Shown here piece by piece: positions 41,899 to 52,512 of a DNA stretch of 64,000 nt. The notes under the pieces were generated by a model. The model was given only the letters and a program-made list of their open reading frames with translations, was not told where the DNA came from and ran no database searches. The DNA is from Tillus elongatus (Eukaryota > Arthropoda > Insecta > Coleoptera > Cleridae): NCBI GenBank assembly GCA_964006375.1, contig OZ023265.1:15979252-16043251 (forward strand), in the 5' to 3' direction. Made by a program: the position numbers and the translations under genes. Positions within the stretch are counted from its first letter, which is position 1; each line of letters begins with the position of its first letter.

Positions 41899-44800
41899 CC
41901 CAATTCGGAACGAACTAAAGGGCTGGGTAACACTTCTGGTAAGATAGTAGAGGTGGGCACTGGCACTAACCCCAGAGCCTGTATCTGGATCAGAAACAAC
42001 TTGCAGTATTTTACACTTTCAGAATACTGCACCAAGGACATGGCATCCATCCATCTCGTGATCATATCCGGGGGGACCAGGCTGGAAGTAGTGGCCTGCT
42101 CGGCCTATTTCCCTGGAGACAGAGATGCAGAACAACCACCTCCAGCAGAGGTGCGGAAATTGATCGCCTACTGCAAGAGGAACAACTATCACCTCGTTAT
42201 GGGGTGTGATGCGAACTCCCATCACCTGGCTTGGGGAGCACGGACACTAACAGGCGAGGTGAGTCACTATTCGAATACTTATTAGGGGAGGAGCTAGTGG
42301 TAAACAACATAGGCTCGGAACCCACCTTTTTTACAGCTAATCGGAGAGAGGTTTTAGATCTTACGATCAGCTCAAGACTTTTGAGCTCAAAAATCCTCAA
42401 ATGGAGGGTGTCGTCTGAGCCCTCTTGTTCAGACCATGCCCATATCCTATTTGAGATTGAAACAGGCCCTAGACCTGTGGTGGAGTTTCGGGACCCGAGG
42501 AGGACGGATTGGGAGGGGTACAAGCAGTCCCTCGCCGCCGGACTTGGGTCCACTATCCCCACAGTGAGGGATCGTGATGAGATAGAGATTGCGGCTGAAC
42601 AGATTAGGGAAGCTGTGGTCTCTGCCTATCACGAAAACTGTCCACTGAGGTCAAAGAGAGACAGTCGGGGGTCTACTTGGTGGAATAATAACCTCGAAAA
42701 ACTACGTAGAGAAGTTAGACGTCTCTTCAATCGTGCTAAGATTACAGGCAACTGGGAACAATATAAAACTGCTCTAACACAGTATAACAAGGAGATTAGG
42801 AACGCAAAGAGGGAGTCCTGGAGGAGGTTCTGCGGGGACATTGATAGTGTGCCCAGCGGCGCCAGAATCCACAGGATTCTCTCACGCGACCGTGTACAGG
42901 AACTGGGATCGATAAAACGACCAGATGGTTCCTTTACTGAATCTCGGAAAGAAACGTTGTAGCTCTTAGCACACACACACTTCCCAGATTGTCTGATCCT
43001 GAGCAACGGTGAGGTCCTACCATCTGAGGGACGATCTAAACGTCCCCAAAGGGAGAACTGGCTAGTTGCTCGGAGAATAGTTACAGCCTCGGCAGTGGAG
43101 TGTGCTGTGAATCATTTCCAGCCATTCAAGTCGCCAGGGGAGGATGGGGTGGTACCGGTCCTACTACAAAAGGGACTGGAAATTCTCCTACCCTACCTTA
43201 TCAGGCTGTTCAGAGCCAGTCTGGCCTGGAACTATATTCCTTCCAGCTGGACGGTGGTTAGGGGGGTTTACATTCCCAAATTGGGACGTAATGACCTCCT
43301 ACCCACTTCACTGAGACCTCTCAGTATTACATCATTCCTCTTGAAGGGATTGGAAAAAATACTGGACGGACACATTAGGGGGAACATCTTACCCAAGAAC
43401 CCCCTAAATATCCACCAGTATGCCTATCAAACTGGCAAATCAACTGAGTTAGCGCTCAATAACCTCGTCGAGAAGATCACACACTCTCTGGAAAATGGAG
43501 AGGTTGCGGTGGCGGCATTTCTCGACATAGAAGAAGCATTTAATAATGCATTACCGATCTCCCTCTACGAGGCCACTATCGCTAGGGGGGTGGAACCTAC
43601 CATCTGTGGCTGGATTGGAAACATGCTGCACAATCGGACCATTATTACCTCATTACGGGGAGAGGTGGTTAGCGTTAGGGCTGCGAGAAGGTGTCCTCAG
43701 GGGGGCGTTCTATCCCCCCTGCTGTGGTCCCTCTTTGTGGACGACCTGCTGGCTATCCTCGAACTCTGGGAGGTTGACGTCCAGGCGTATGCGGATGATC
43801 TCGTCATAATGGTTAGAGGCAAGTCTGAGGAGGAACTGTCTAGTACTCTTCAAGAAGCACTAAATGTAGTCAATGATTGGTGTCGAAGGGAACAGATGTC
43901 TGTGAACCCTCGTAAAACGATCATTGTCCCGTTCACCAGAAGAAGAAGGTTGGACAAATTAAAACCACCTAATCTTATGGGGGAAAACATACCATTCTCG
44001 GACCAAGCAAAATATCTGGGAGTTATCCTAGATAAGAAGCTCAACTGGGACAGACAGTTAGAAAATGTTATCCGCAGGGCTAAGATGTCCCTGTGGACCT
44101 GCCGGAGAATCTGTGGGAACAACTGGGAAACAAACCCCCAACAGATGTACTGGCTCTATGTAGTGGTTATCAGACCTATGATAACCTATGGAGCCATAGT
44201 TTGGTGGCCTAAGGTACTTCGCGGTACCGCGAGGGCCAAACTGGCTCATCTACAGAGACAAGCATGTCTGATGATAACGGGAGCGATAAGCACCGCACCA
44301 TCAGTCGCTCTGGAGGTCCTCCTCAATATTCCCCCACTTCACATATGGTTGGAGAGGGTGGCGAGGTGGACAACGTACAGACTAATACAAACGGCAGATA
44401 ACATGCCGAGGGAAGTCAATCTGAGAGGGTCCGGACTCCTTTATGACAGTGATTGTCACAGGATACTGGGAATGGTCTCAGACTTGATGCCTACAAAAAT
44501 CAGCAGAGATCTGTCTTTCACGACCGTCCTCCCGGAAAGGGAGGACTGGGACCGGAACCAATCGACCCTGTTGAGAGCGGACCTCTGCTGGTACTCGGAC
44601 GGCTCCAAAACCAATATGGGAGTAGGAGCCGGCGCCTATGGGGGCAGCACCGATGCTAGACTATCAACTAGTCTCGGCAAGTACGCAACCATACACCAGG
44701 CAGAAGTTTATGCCATCGAGATGTGTGCAAGGGAAAGTTTAAAGGACCTATGCACAAACAAATCGATAAAGATATATGCATATAGCCAAGCTGCAATAAA

Positions 44801-45422
44801 GGCTCTTGGTTCCTACCGGTGCAATTCAAAGACGGTATGGAGTTGTAAATCTGCCCTTAACGAATTGGGCAGCTGTAATGAGGTGTCGCTGGTCTGGATA
44901 CCGGGTCACTCGGATCATGATGGCAACGTTGCGGCAGACGCGCTTGCCAGGAGTGGTGCCGAGTGCGGCTTTATCGGACCAGAACCGGTGCTGGGAATAA
45001 CATCTTGCACAGCAAAACGCACCTTAAAAACCTGGACAGATAGAAGGACAATTCAATATTGGCAAAATCTTCCAGGATTAGCTCACTCCAAGGCCTTCAT
45101 AAATGGCCTGTCTGAGTCAAGGGCTAAGAAACTACTAGAGCTGAACAGACAACAACTGAGAACTCTAGTAGGCCTATATACAGGACACTGCCGCTTGCGG
45201 CATCACATGCACCGTATTGGAATCGGTCAGGAGACCGAGTGCCGACTGTGTATGGAGGATGACGAAACAGCAGAGCACGTGCTGTGTTCCTGCCCGGCAG
45301 CGGATAGGACTAGACACCTGCTCTTTGGCAAGGTAAAGCTTGCTCCAGAGGATCTGGATCGACTTTCGCCCACAAAGGTTATCGACCTCTGCAGGAGGCT
45401 GGATTTGTTGGGCGAAATATAA
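41899..45422 (+). pseudogene. ORF2-type polyprotein of element L: endonuclease, reverse transcriptase, RNase H, CCHC finger
   Basis: The frame is open from the insertion border. Endonuclease: NPRACIWIRNN, VVACSAYFPGDRD, VMGCDANSHHLAWG, then after a one-base shift near 42,238, GSEPTFF, RREVLDLTISS and SDHAHILFEI. A TAG at 42,960 interrupts the linker. From 43,095 to 45,422 runs one uninterrupted 775-codon stretch: FKSPGEDGVVPVLLQKG, AAFLDIEEAFNNA, RRCPQGGVLSPLLWSLFVDD, active site QAYADDLVIMVRG, KYLGVILDKKLNWD. RNase H follows with WYSDGSKT (Asp), HQAEVYAIE (Glu) and WIPGHSDHDGN; the third acidic site reads YAYSQAA where Asp is expected. A C-terminal finger CRLCMEDDETAEHVLCSC closes the protein. 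Only one frameshift, one stop and the Asp change are seen, so the copy is fairly young. Confidence 0.92.
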
Positions 45423-45503
45423 ACATTAGGCGTGAGCCACAATAGACCGTTGGTCGCGGTGGAAGGTCCGGTATGGACCACTCACAAACAACCTAACCTA
45501 ACC
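41899..45503 (+). mobile_element. Element L: 5'-truncated RNase H-bearing non-LTR retrotransposon nested in family K copy 2
   Basis: 3.6 kb bounded by the direct repeat TACCCTTGGT (41,889-41,898 and 45,504-45,513). It starts within the endonuclease and ends with a short 3' untranslated region and a tail of CCTAA units (about 45,490-45,503). Removing it joins the two halves of family K copy 2 in register, so the boundaries are firm. It belongs to the same broad R1/I/LOA-like group as family K but is clearly another family. Confidence 0.92.
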
Positions 45504-45513
45504 TACCCTTGGT

Positions 45514-45760
45514 TCTTGCGAATAAACACCTGCCCCCGTCCCAAGTTCCACGCGGGATCCGTCCGTGAACCAGACAAGCGCGTCCCGCGGAATGCCCGGC
45601 GTCTCCTCCCGCCATGCCTCGCGGTCGGGTATTTCCCCTGTAAAATTATTTTCCCTGCAGATTCACAGGCTCGCGAAGTCTGACCTCATTTCAAGCATGG
45701 ACATCTCCACGATCTCCTGAATTTTGCAGTGGCCCATGCAGTCTGCGTTGATCTTCTACC
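45514..45760 (-). pseudogene. Family K copy 2, 5' half (region before and start of RNase H)
   Basis: Minus strand from 45,760: GHCKIQEIVE, LEMRSDFASL, EIPDREAWREETPG and LVWFTDGSRVELGTGAGVYS, where FTDGS holds the first catalytic Asp of RNase H. It continues at 41,898 once element L is removed. The piece begins close to the same point as the copy at 57 kb. Confidence 0.85.
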
Positions 45761-46084
45761 ATTCTACTTTGAATATCATTTTAAGCCCCTCTTTTTGTTT
45801 GTTAAATTGTGTTGATATTTATTATAGAATCAAGTTAGAATATTTTTTATATGTTATCTGCATATTCGGTTACACATCGAAAGAAATGGTTTATTTAATT
45901 TTAGTCCTATTTAAAAATTACGAACCTCCCTGATGTTTGCTTCTCTTTTATATACGACATTTTATAAAATGTTTTTTTTATGTACTCCTCACATTTTTCA
46001 ACATTTGCTTATAGGATGCTCAAACTAGCAACCTAATGAACATCCAGTCCAGCCAGAAACTCTTAATGAAAAAAATGAATATCT
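45761..46084. other. No gene seen
   Basis: AT-rich spacer without recognisable features. Confidence 0.5.
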
Positions 46085-46446
46085 AAATAAAATGGCTGAT
46101 AAAGAAATTAACGATGAAATCAGGGCTTCCTTGGAGGACACATATGCTATGCAACGTTTGTTCCTGAACAATCCTGTTCCACCTTCTCTTAAGGTTATTG
46201 AAAATGAATTCTTCTGCAACCATTGGTAATTCATTGGCATTATAAGAAATTCATGGGCCATGACATTGAAGAATTGAGAAACATGTTTTTATTAAAAATG
46301 GAGAAAATTATTCTATGGGAGAAAGTTCTCTAAGGAACTGCTAACAACATGTAATGAGACCGAAAAACAATTGGCATGTGTAGGAATAATCACACAGTTT
46401 TTTGGCGAAAACTCGGACAAATTAATCGTTAAAATTGATGGGGTAA
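46085..46446 (+). pseudogene. Unrecognised coding-like segment, frameshifted
   Basis: ATG at about 46,091 opens MADKEINDEIRASLEDTYAM and runs to VPPSLKVIENEF; a shift near 46,210 restores LQPLVIHWHYKKFMGHDIEE and LRNMFLLKMEKII, a further change gives KELLTTCNETEKQLACVGII and TQFFGENSDKLIVKIDG. The amino acid use is protein-like, and the last block ends at GTAAGT (46,442), a good splice donor. I do not recognise the family. It could be a dead host gene copy or part of a DNA transposon. Confidence 0.4.
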
Positions 46447-46501
46447 GTTATATACCTTTTATAATTCGGACAAGTTCCACTTATATCTTTTTTACCATTG
46501 C

Positions 46502-46577
46502 AGGCTAGTCTCTATAGTCCTAGCCTGGCGTTCCCCATGATAGGCCAGGCTAGGACTATACAGACTAGCCTGCATTG
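46502..46577. repeat. 30-bp inverted repeat hairpin
   Basis: GCAGGCTAGTCTCTATAGTC onward is inverted with one mismatch at 46,547-46,577 (GCCAGGCTAGGACTATACAG onward), loop of about 14 bases. The right arm recurs at 57,020-57,050 at the start of family K copy 3. It lies just after a possible splice acceptor (TTTTTTACCATTGCAG). Confidence 0.75.
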
Positions 46578-46646
46578 GCACCATACATAATATACCACAC
46601 ACATCCATACAGACACGCACGCACACGCAAATATAAGAAATTGTGA

Positions 46647-46887
46647 CAGCTGATTGAAATTTCATCAATTGTCTTCGATGTTGGAGACAATAACAATCGC
46701 AGAAAACAAAATTTGAACACATCCAGGCTGGAGGTAATAAAAAACATAAATGAAATTTATGTGTTCCTAAACAGCAAAATGGAGGTATGTGCACAGCAAA
46801 AGAACATTTTGGAAATGAAAGAGAGAAGAATTAAAATTGTAAGAGTGACAGGGATGGCACATCAGAGAAAAGAGAGCCAATCATAAG
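46647..46887 (+). CDS. Unrecognised short ORF (79 codons, no ATG at start)
   Basis: Open after TGACAG at 46,644: LIEISSIVFDVGDNNNRRKQ, NLNTSRLEVIKNINEIYVFL, NSKMEVCAQQKNILEMKERR, ending TAA 46,885. Helical, lysine- and glutamate-rich composition looks coding. It may be an exon of the same unknown gene as 46,085-46,446, with GTATGT at 46,785 as one of two possible donors. No family recognised. Confidence 0.35.
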
Positions 46888-47316
46888 GAACGAAACCAAA
46901 GGACATTCATTTCCAAAATCATAACTTCATCGTCAACTCTGACTTCAAAAGCACTACTCAATTAACTGTCTAAAAAGTGAAGGAGTTCATTGCACTGGAA
47001 CTAGATACATTGGATGCATTGCTATTGGAACCATTATCATATTTGCAGCAAACGAAAATTTTGCAACTGGAATAAGGAACAGATTAAGATTGTAAAAGTG
47101 ACAGGAATGACAATTGACACATCTGAGAAAAGAGAACCAATGATAAGAAAAGAAACCAAAGAGCATCCATTACCAAAATCATAACTACATCTTTAACTTT
47201 GTCTTCATAAAGTCCAAAAGCACTACACTATTAAATGTCCAAAGAGTGAAGAACAGTTCACTGCACTGGTACTGGACACATTTAAGGCATTGCTGTTGGA
47301 ACCATTATCATATTTG
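46828..47316. repeat. Tandem duplication, unit about 255 bases
   Basis: 46,828-47,048 and 47,082-47,316 share TAAGATTGTAAAAGTGACAG-like, AGAAAAGAGARCCAATSATA-like and TTGGAACCATTATCATATTTG-like blocks. The first unit overlaps the end of the short ORF at 46,647-46,887; in the second unit the frame is broken. Confidence 0.7.
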
Positions 47317-47446
47317 TAACTTTTCATTTCCTCTAGGTTTAAGAATTGGCTGAATGACCTGCATGTCTCTTGAAAAAACGCCCAGACATTATTTCATTTT
47401 GAGAGGAACACATTTTCAAGCGAAAGTTAAAGCTGTTACTTCCTCC

Positions 47447-47600
47447 TAAAGGGAACTCTTTGCCGGCACATGTTTTTCCTTCTCCTCCGAACCTCCAAAC
47501 CTGCAAGTCCAGAATTAACAAGTTGCCTCTTTGCTCCTTGTCGACACCCACGGTACGATAGTATTCAGGCTATAAGCCCTCGTGTAGTGTTGTTAAAATA
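47447..47600 (+). mobile_element. Family J copy E: 3' terminal fragment
   Basis: About 150 bases: coding end (FPAHVFPSPPN-like, then STPTVR stop), followed by the shared 3' terminus and a short A-rich tail (TGTTAAAATAAAAAAATAG). Severely 5' truncated. Confidence 0.8.
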
Positions 47601-48119
47601 AAAAAATAGATTGTCAGTGTTTTTCAATAATCCGTGTTGCATGTCCTCCTCATTAATCTGGATAATGGAAAGTATACTATAATGCCTCAAATGTGTATAC
47701 CCGAGTCAACTCCAAATTTATGTCTCCTCTTTTTGATGACTTAAAAGATGGAGATAAAATTAAATCTTAGTTAGGAAAAAAGAACTACAAAGCCCGGTTA
47801 TTTAAACGGATGGAAAAATACTACCGAAAAAATCTACCACTTGGAATTTAATATAACAGTTGCAGAGGATATTTACTGGCTCCATTTGTTTCTAATGTTT
47901 TGAGAGCTTAAAGGACAAAGTTTGGATTTATGTTTCCGTTTGAAAGCATCTTTTTATCAGAGCGAGTACTTGCTGCTCCAAAGACGTCTTTATCTTTATG
48001 AAATTCAATTGAGAAACAGACTTTTCAGCTTATAGGATAGTCATCTATCATTGCTCGGAAACTGTATAAGATAACGTTATATTTTAGCATCAAATTAATT
48101 CAATTCCAATTAGTTACCT
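47601..48119. other. No gene seen
   Basis: AT-rich sequence without recognisable features. Confidence 0.55.
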
Positions 48120-48870
48120 CCACATCGTCATGTGTGGAAATATCGCGTCGGCGACAAAAATTTCAAAAAATTGTTTCGCTTAAACGTTGTAGAAAGTATC
48201 AAAACATATAGAAAGCATGATTTGGGAACGAAATTTTTTTGTCTGTCGGTCTGTGTATCGGTCTGTCTGTATTTTTATAGCCATGAAATTTAGTATACAG
48301 TTAGTACTCGACAAAGGAGCGGTTCGGATGGTTTTTCCGTCAAATCGCTTTAGCGAGTAGGAGATGAATGGCGGGGTGATTTGGTGAAAATTGATATTTT
48401 GTCGTTAAAACTCGAGTAATATAACGTTTTAGGATTTATTTATTAGAAAACTTTTAATTTCATCAAACATCTGGTATTCTGTGCTAAAATTAAATTTGGG
48501 ATTGAATGTATGGGGGTGGAATATTGTAGACAAAAAATTCGATATTTTTTATTGCTAAAACGGCGTAAAAGGACTCAAGACATGTGGAAAACTTGATGCT
48601 AGAACGAAATTTTTTTTTGTCTCTTCGTCTGTCGTTCGGTCGGTCTGTTGGTATGTCGGCATGTACTTCTTTCTGTTAATAGGCGCAATCACTTTCGAAC
48701 GAATTAAGATGTCATCTTCAAATTTGGTATCCCGTTAGAATCCGGCAAAGGAACGCTTCTAATTGTTTTTAGGTAAGATCTCTTCAGCGGGTAGGAGATA
48801 AATAAGGGGCGATTTGGTGAAAATTAACATTTTTTTCGATAAAACTCGACTAACGTAACGTTTCAAAAGC
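48120..48870. repeat. Two adjacent units of a dispersed repeat with (GTCY)-like core
   Basis: Units at about 48,120-48,495 and 48,500-48,870, also at 21,640-21,925. Each has a run of TTTGTCTGTCGGTCTGT-type sequence, a GTTAG..CC(G/T)ACAAAGGA phrase, and a GGGGTGATTTGGTGAAAATT end. A GTCY microsatellite core is known from Drosophila mini-me/DINE-1 and other Helitron-related elements; whether this family belongs there is inference. Confidence 0.65.
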
Positions 48871-50213
48871 TTATGGGTTGTAATGGGGGGTTTTATGAGC
48901 CTTTTACTTTTCTTTAAAACAAAGGTTTTTCAATAACTGTAAATTCTAATTATTGTTACTAAAATTTGAGTAATTATTCATTTAAGTATATTTTAGGGTC
49001 GGCAACGTTCGAGGGGCAGAACGTGTATCCACGTTTGCACCCCTTGTTACCTTGAAACAAATATTTAAGTTTTACGACCTTCAAGGAAGGTCGTGCCTAA
49101 ATTCATTTGGAACACTAAGACTGAGCATCTGGGTCAAATTCCCAGAATTTTACTATATATTCAGTCTTAGCGTATACCCAGTGACCCCAGTACATCAGAG
49201 TCACTCTATAAGAAACTGTTAATATGGACTCTAGTTTAGGGCTTCCTAAGCTAATAATAAAACCCAGCATCTAGTTTTTAAAATTACTTTAATACCAAAA
49301 AAAATAAAATTTATACAGATAACATTTTAAACACCTCAATAAATTTTAATACACCCTTTAATTTTCAAAGGTTCCGTATGATTAAAATTAAACAAAAGAA
49401 AACTTTCAATAATTTTTTGATAAAATTCCCTAATTCCAAATGTTTCTGTCGGATTAAAATTATACTAAAAACTCGAAATTCTAATTTCCAAACCTTAGAA
49501 TGGATTAAATGTTATACAAACTTGATACCGGTGAAAACTACATTGTTCTTGACCCCGGTATAATTTCCTAGTCTAATAATTGACTCTTTCTTAGCTTAAT
49601 TATAGCTTTCACTTATTTACCCCTTATTGGTCCCAGCTAAACTCTCATGACTCAAAGCCCTATCTCTTCCTCGTATTATAAAATTTCACAATTATTTCCC
49701 CATCCATTAAAATTCCTATCATGAAACAACACCTGAATTTTAATCTGATTTCATTCTTTCTGATTATAAGTCCAGCGCCCTACGGCTCAATTATCTATAC
49801 TAATTTAGCTTACAGCCCATATAATTCAAAATATACATACAATATTAGTTTTAAGAATTAATTCGGTACTCGAGACAGCTGACCCATTCATTCTTAATAA
49901 TATTAATAAAAAATTAGGGAACCTTTTACAAAAAAATTTCAACTGGAACGAACTCACCTAGAAAAATCCTAGGCTCTGTAGTCTGCCTTACCAGCCCCTA
50001 TGGCCGTTGAACCACGATCTTTCGCGATAACCGCCCTTTCAGACAAAAGCTAATTCTCTCACTGAAATCTCACTTATTGTTTCAAATTTACTTAACAGAA
50101 ACCCTTGACATTTATCGCTGCGGCGGCAACTGCCTAGCCCGGAGGCAGCCGCCTGAACACTGTCCTCTAGATACGTATTTTTTTCTGTCGCCGAGTCCCC
50201 AAAAACACTGAGT
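48871..50213. other. No gene seen
   Basis: 49,010-49,230 is slightly GC-richer and unique in the window. 49,250-49,800 is AT-rich. 50,115-50,160 has a GC-rich imperfect hairpin (GGCAACTGCC...GGAGGCAGCC). I can support no gene. Confidence 0.5.
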
Positions 50214-50762
50214 TTGCGGAAATTTTCTATTGCAACTCAAGTGGTCTATTTAGCGGTTACTTACCCGTCCTATCGTTGCCGGTGCCGTTTAGAATTACAT
50301 TTCCTTTTATTTTTGCACTCAATTGACCGTTGTACCTCACGCTTTAGCCGGCGGAGCTGGTTTTTTATTTATCAAATTAAATACCACAGAATTTCAACAT
50401 TGCTCGCGGTCTATATATTTTTATGCATATTATGCTGGATATATTTACGCCTAAAATATTTAGCTCTATGGCGACTTAACTTTTCTGAGATCAAATCACA
50501 CATTTTTGTATGTAGAAATATCATAAATCTAGATACTCAAACTGTAAGCACCTTGCTTACAGGGTACAGGAATACAAATATTTTCTTTGTAATCAAGTCA
50601 TGGGCCCTAAATTGTATCCTTGAGAATGACTTTCTGAAGATAATAAATCATTACAGCTATGTGGAAGATATGATTCAACTTGCAGCATTATTTTTAGTTC
50701 TTGACAGGGTAGCTTTGAAATTTATTTTGGAACAGATAGTTAATGGATGGGCTACCAACTAA
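50214..50762 (+). CDS. Long open frame of 182 codons, unrecognised, doubtful
   Basis: An ATG-less frame rich in aromatic and hydrophobic residues, with one membrane-like stretch near the middle (YIFLCILCWIYLRL). The last 60 residues (SWALNCILENDFLKIINHYS, YVEDMIQLAALFLVLDRVAL) look more protein-like than the first part. I do not recognise it, and codon use is what AT-rich DNA would give by chance. It could be a terminal exon or an accident. Confidence 0.2.
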   Translation: MRKFSIATQVVYLAVTYPSYRCRCRLELHFLLFLHSIDRCTSRFSRRSWFFIYQIKYHRISTLLAVYIFLCILCWIYLRLKYLALWRLNFSEIKSHIFVCRNIINLDTQTVSTLLTGYRNTNIFFVIKSWALNCILENDFLKIINHYSYVEDMIQLAALFLVLDRVALKFILEQIVNGWATN

Positions 50763-51227
50763 ACATTTTTTATAATCTAATACCTAAGTGATAAATTTGC
50801 AAACCATTTTCGCTCAATAAATAAGCATCATCTCTCTTATTAACCCAAACATTTCGAACATATCGAACGTCGAAAAGAAACCATATTGACAATCGTTGCT
50901 TATGTAATGATTGACAACAAAACAAAACACGTAAAACCGTGGATGAAAAGCAGCATTCTGAGATTGACGTATTCTGTTCGAGTCCAAACAATAGGTCACA
51001 TACACGAGGGTGATGGTCTCTGATTTCCAACGCCTTCTCTGGTTTAATCGAAGACTTAACCCTTACCCCCGAACATACGCAGAGGGTGAGGGAGCGATCT
51101 CTATTCAGTGAAGAGGCTTACGTAATCATTTAATCATTACACATGTCGATAGCGATTAAACTCAAGAATTTCGTTATTATCAGCAGCATATTTTGAAACT
51201 GAAATTTGTTGGAATAAAATACTAAAG
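50763..51227. other. No gene seen
   Basis: No recognisable feature apart from short chance frames on both strands. Confidence 0.5.
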
Positions 51228-51530
51228 AATTGGCAAGTACACCAATACATAGTACTAACAGTTGAAATTTTTAATGCAATGTTAACATTATTTGTGTTGT
51301 TAACTAAATTAGACTTGTGGCAAAGTGAATACTTGATTATGTCCTAATTTTATAGCCATTTACGGGAGAAGCTAAGCATTGTGAAACACCTCTAATATAT
51401 ATATTTTTTTACATAGATGCCGCCCTATAACCAACCAAACTATAGAATTGGCAAGTACACAACTACATAGTATTACCAGTTGAAAATTTTAATGCGATAT
51501 TAACATTATTTGTGTTGTTAACTAAATGAT
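51228..51530. repeat. Tandem duplication, period about 216
   Basis: 51,228-51,313 and 51,444-51,530 share GAATTGGCAAGTACAC and AACATTATTTGTGTTGTTAA. The intervening 51,322-51,440 resembles 52,693-52,810 (GATGCCGCCCTATAACCAAC), so parts of this repeat flank the inverted-repeat element at 51,661-52,512. Confidence 0.65.
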
Positions 51531-51660
51531 GAATTTGCACATTTTTTTATTCTCTTCTTATTCAATTCCCCACATTGTATAAAATCAATTGCCATATAAA
51601 ATTTAAATTTTTAACTAATAGTTTTCCTGTAAAAATATATAGATAATCAAAATAATTGTC

Positions 51661-52512
51661 TCCGCGCCAAAACGCAGCCGTAAACAAAGACGGTCTACTG
51701 TGACGTCACGATCCGGTATCGGCCAAACGAGTCTCGGTTACTCACACATAGATCCTCATATTATTAGTGTTTATGCGACTTACGTGTGCCGGATAGTTAT
51801 TGTTATCAACTTATATTATTGTTATATCTATATATCTATATACTATATACTCGTATTAATTATTTTAAAAACTGTACAGCCGTATAGTATAGCTACAGAA
51901 CTTGGATCTGTCCAAGGACAATCTTATAATTTACCAAAAATTTATGTACTAGCAATGTTTGCGTTTTTTAGGAATTTCATGGGTGCTGAGCTAAAAGGAG
52001 TGAAAGCTGGGAGGTATGTGTCTGATATGAACCTTATTTTATCCTGTAAATATCTTTGTTGGATTTTATGTAGCAATTTCTTATAAAATATAATGTAAAT
52101 AAAAGCATAACCTCAAAATGTTCTCCATTCAAATAATTTACAAGAAAAACATACACTATTTCTTCCTGATTTTCTCATCCTTAGGTACATTAAAGAATAA
52201 TTTGTTGGGGGTAGTTATTGTTGTGGAAGTACATTTGAGCACTATACAGCACTTATAATATTTATGTCCAGGCACTGTTATATCTTTCGCATTCTCGTAT
52301 TGTATTTCTGAATCTGCTGAAGTCATCACACAGTCACGCACTAAAATAGATTAAACACAACTTACTACCTTTGAACCTATATTATACACTAAACACCAAA
52401 ACTACTTAAAATTATGATAAAACTGCTCAGAATTCGATGCAAACACAACGGTATCACGCAGATGTACCGGATCGTGACGTCACAAACCTCATCACCAATC
52501 AGATCGCGTTTT
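51661..52512. mobile_element. Inverted-repeat element carrying a THAP-like zinc finger fragment
   Basis: A 20-bp perfect inverted repeat (TGTGACGTCACGATCCGGTA at 51,699-51,718; complement at 52,465-52,484) with weaker similarity further out (GCGCCAAAACGC against GGCGAAAACGCG). Parts of one repeat (GATGCCGCCCTATAACC) lie on both outer sides. Between the repeats sit two coding-like frames on opposite strands. The arrangement suggests a DNA transposon or its remnant; P-type transposases begin with a THAP finger, but the superfamily cannot be fixed from this. Confidence 0.5.
52156..52341 (-). pseudogene. THAP-type zinc finger N-terminus, fragment
   Basis: Minus-strand frame: DITVPGHKYYKCCIVLKCTS followed by TTITTPNKLFFNVPKDEKIR. 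The C-x4-C pair, the LFFNVPKD block and the following Lys/Arg residues match the first half of a THAP (C2CH) DNA-binding finger. The frame stops right after KIRKK, before the conserved Trp and the later C and H, either truncated or at a splice site. The family includes P-element transposases and host proteins. Confidence 0.5.

Noticed and set aside
49378..49563. Short Lys/Asn-rich ORF
   Set aside because: Low complexity, chance frame in AT-rich DNA.
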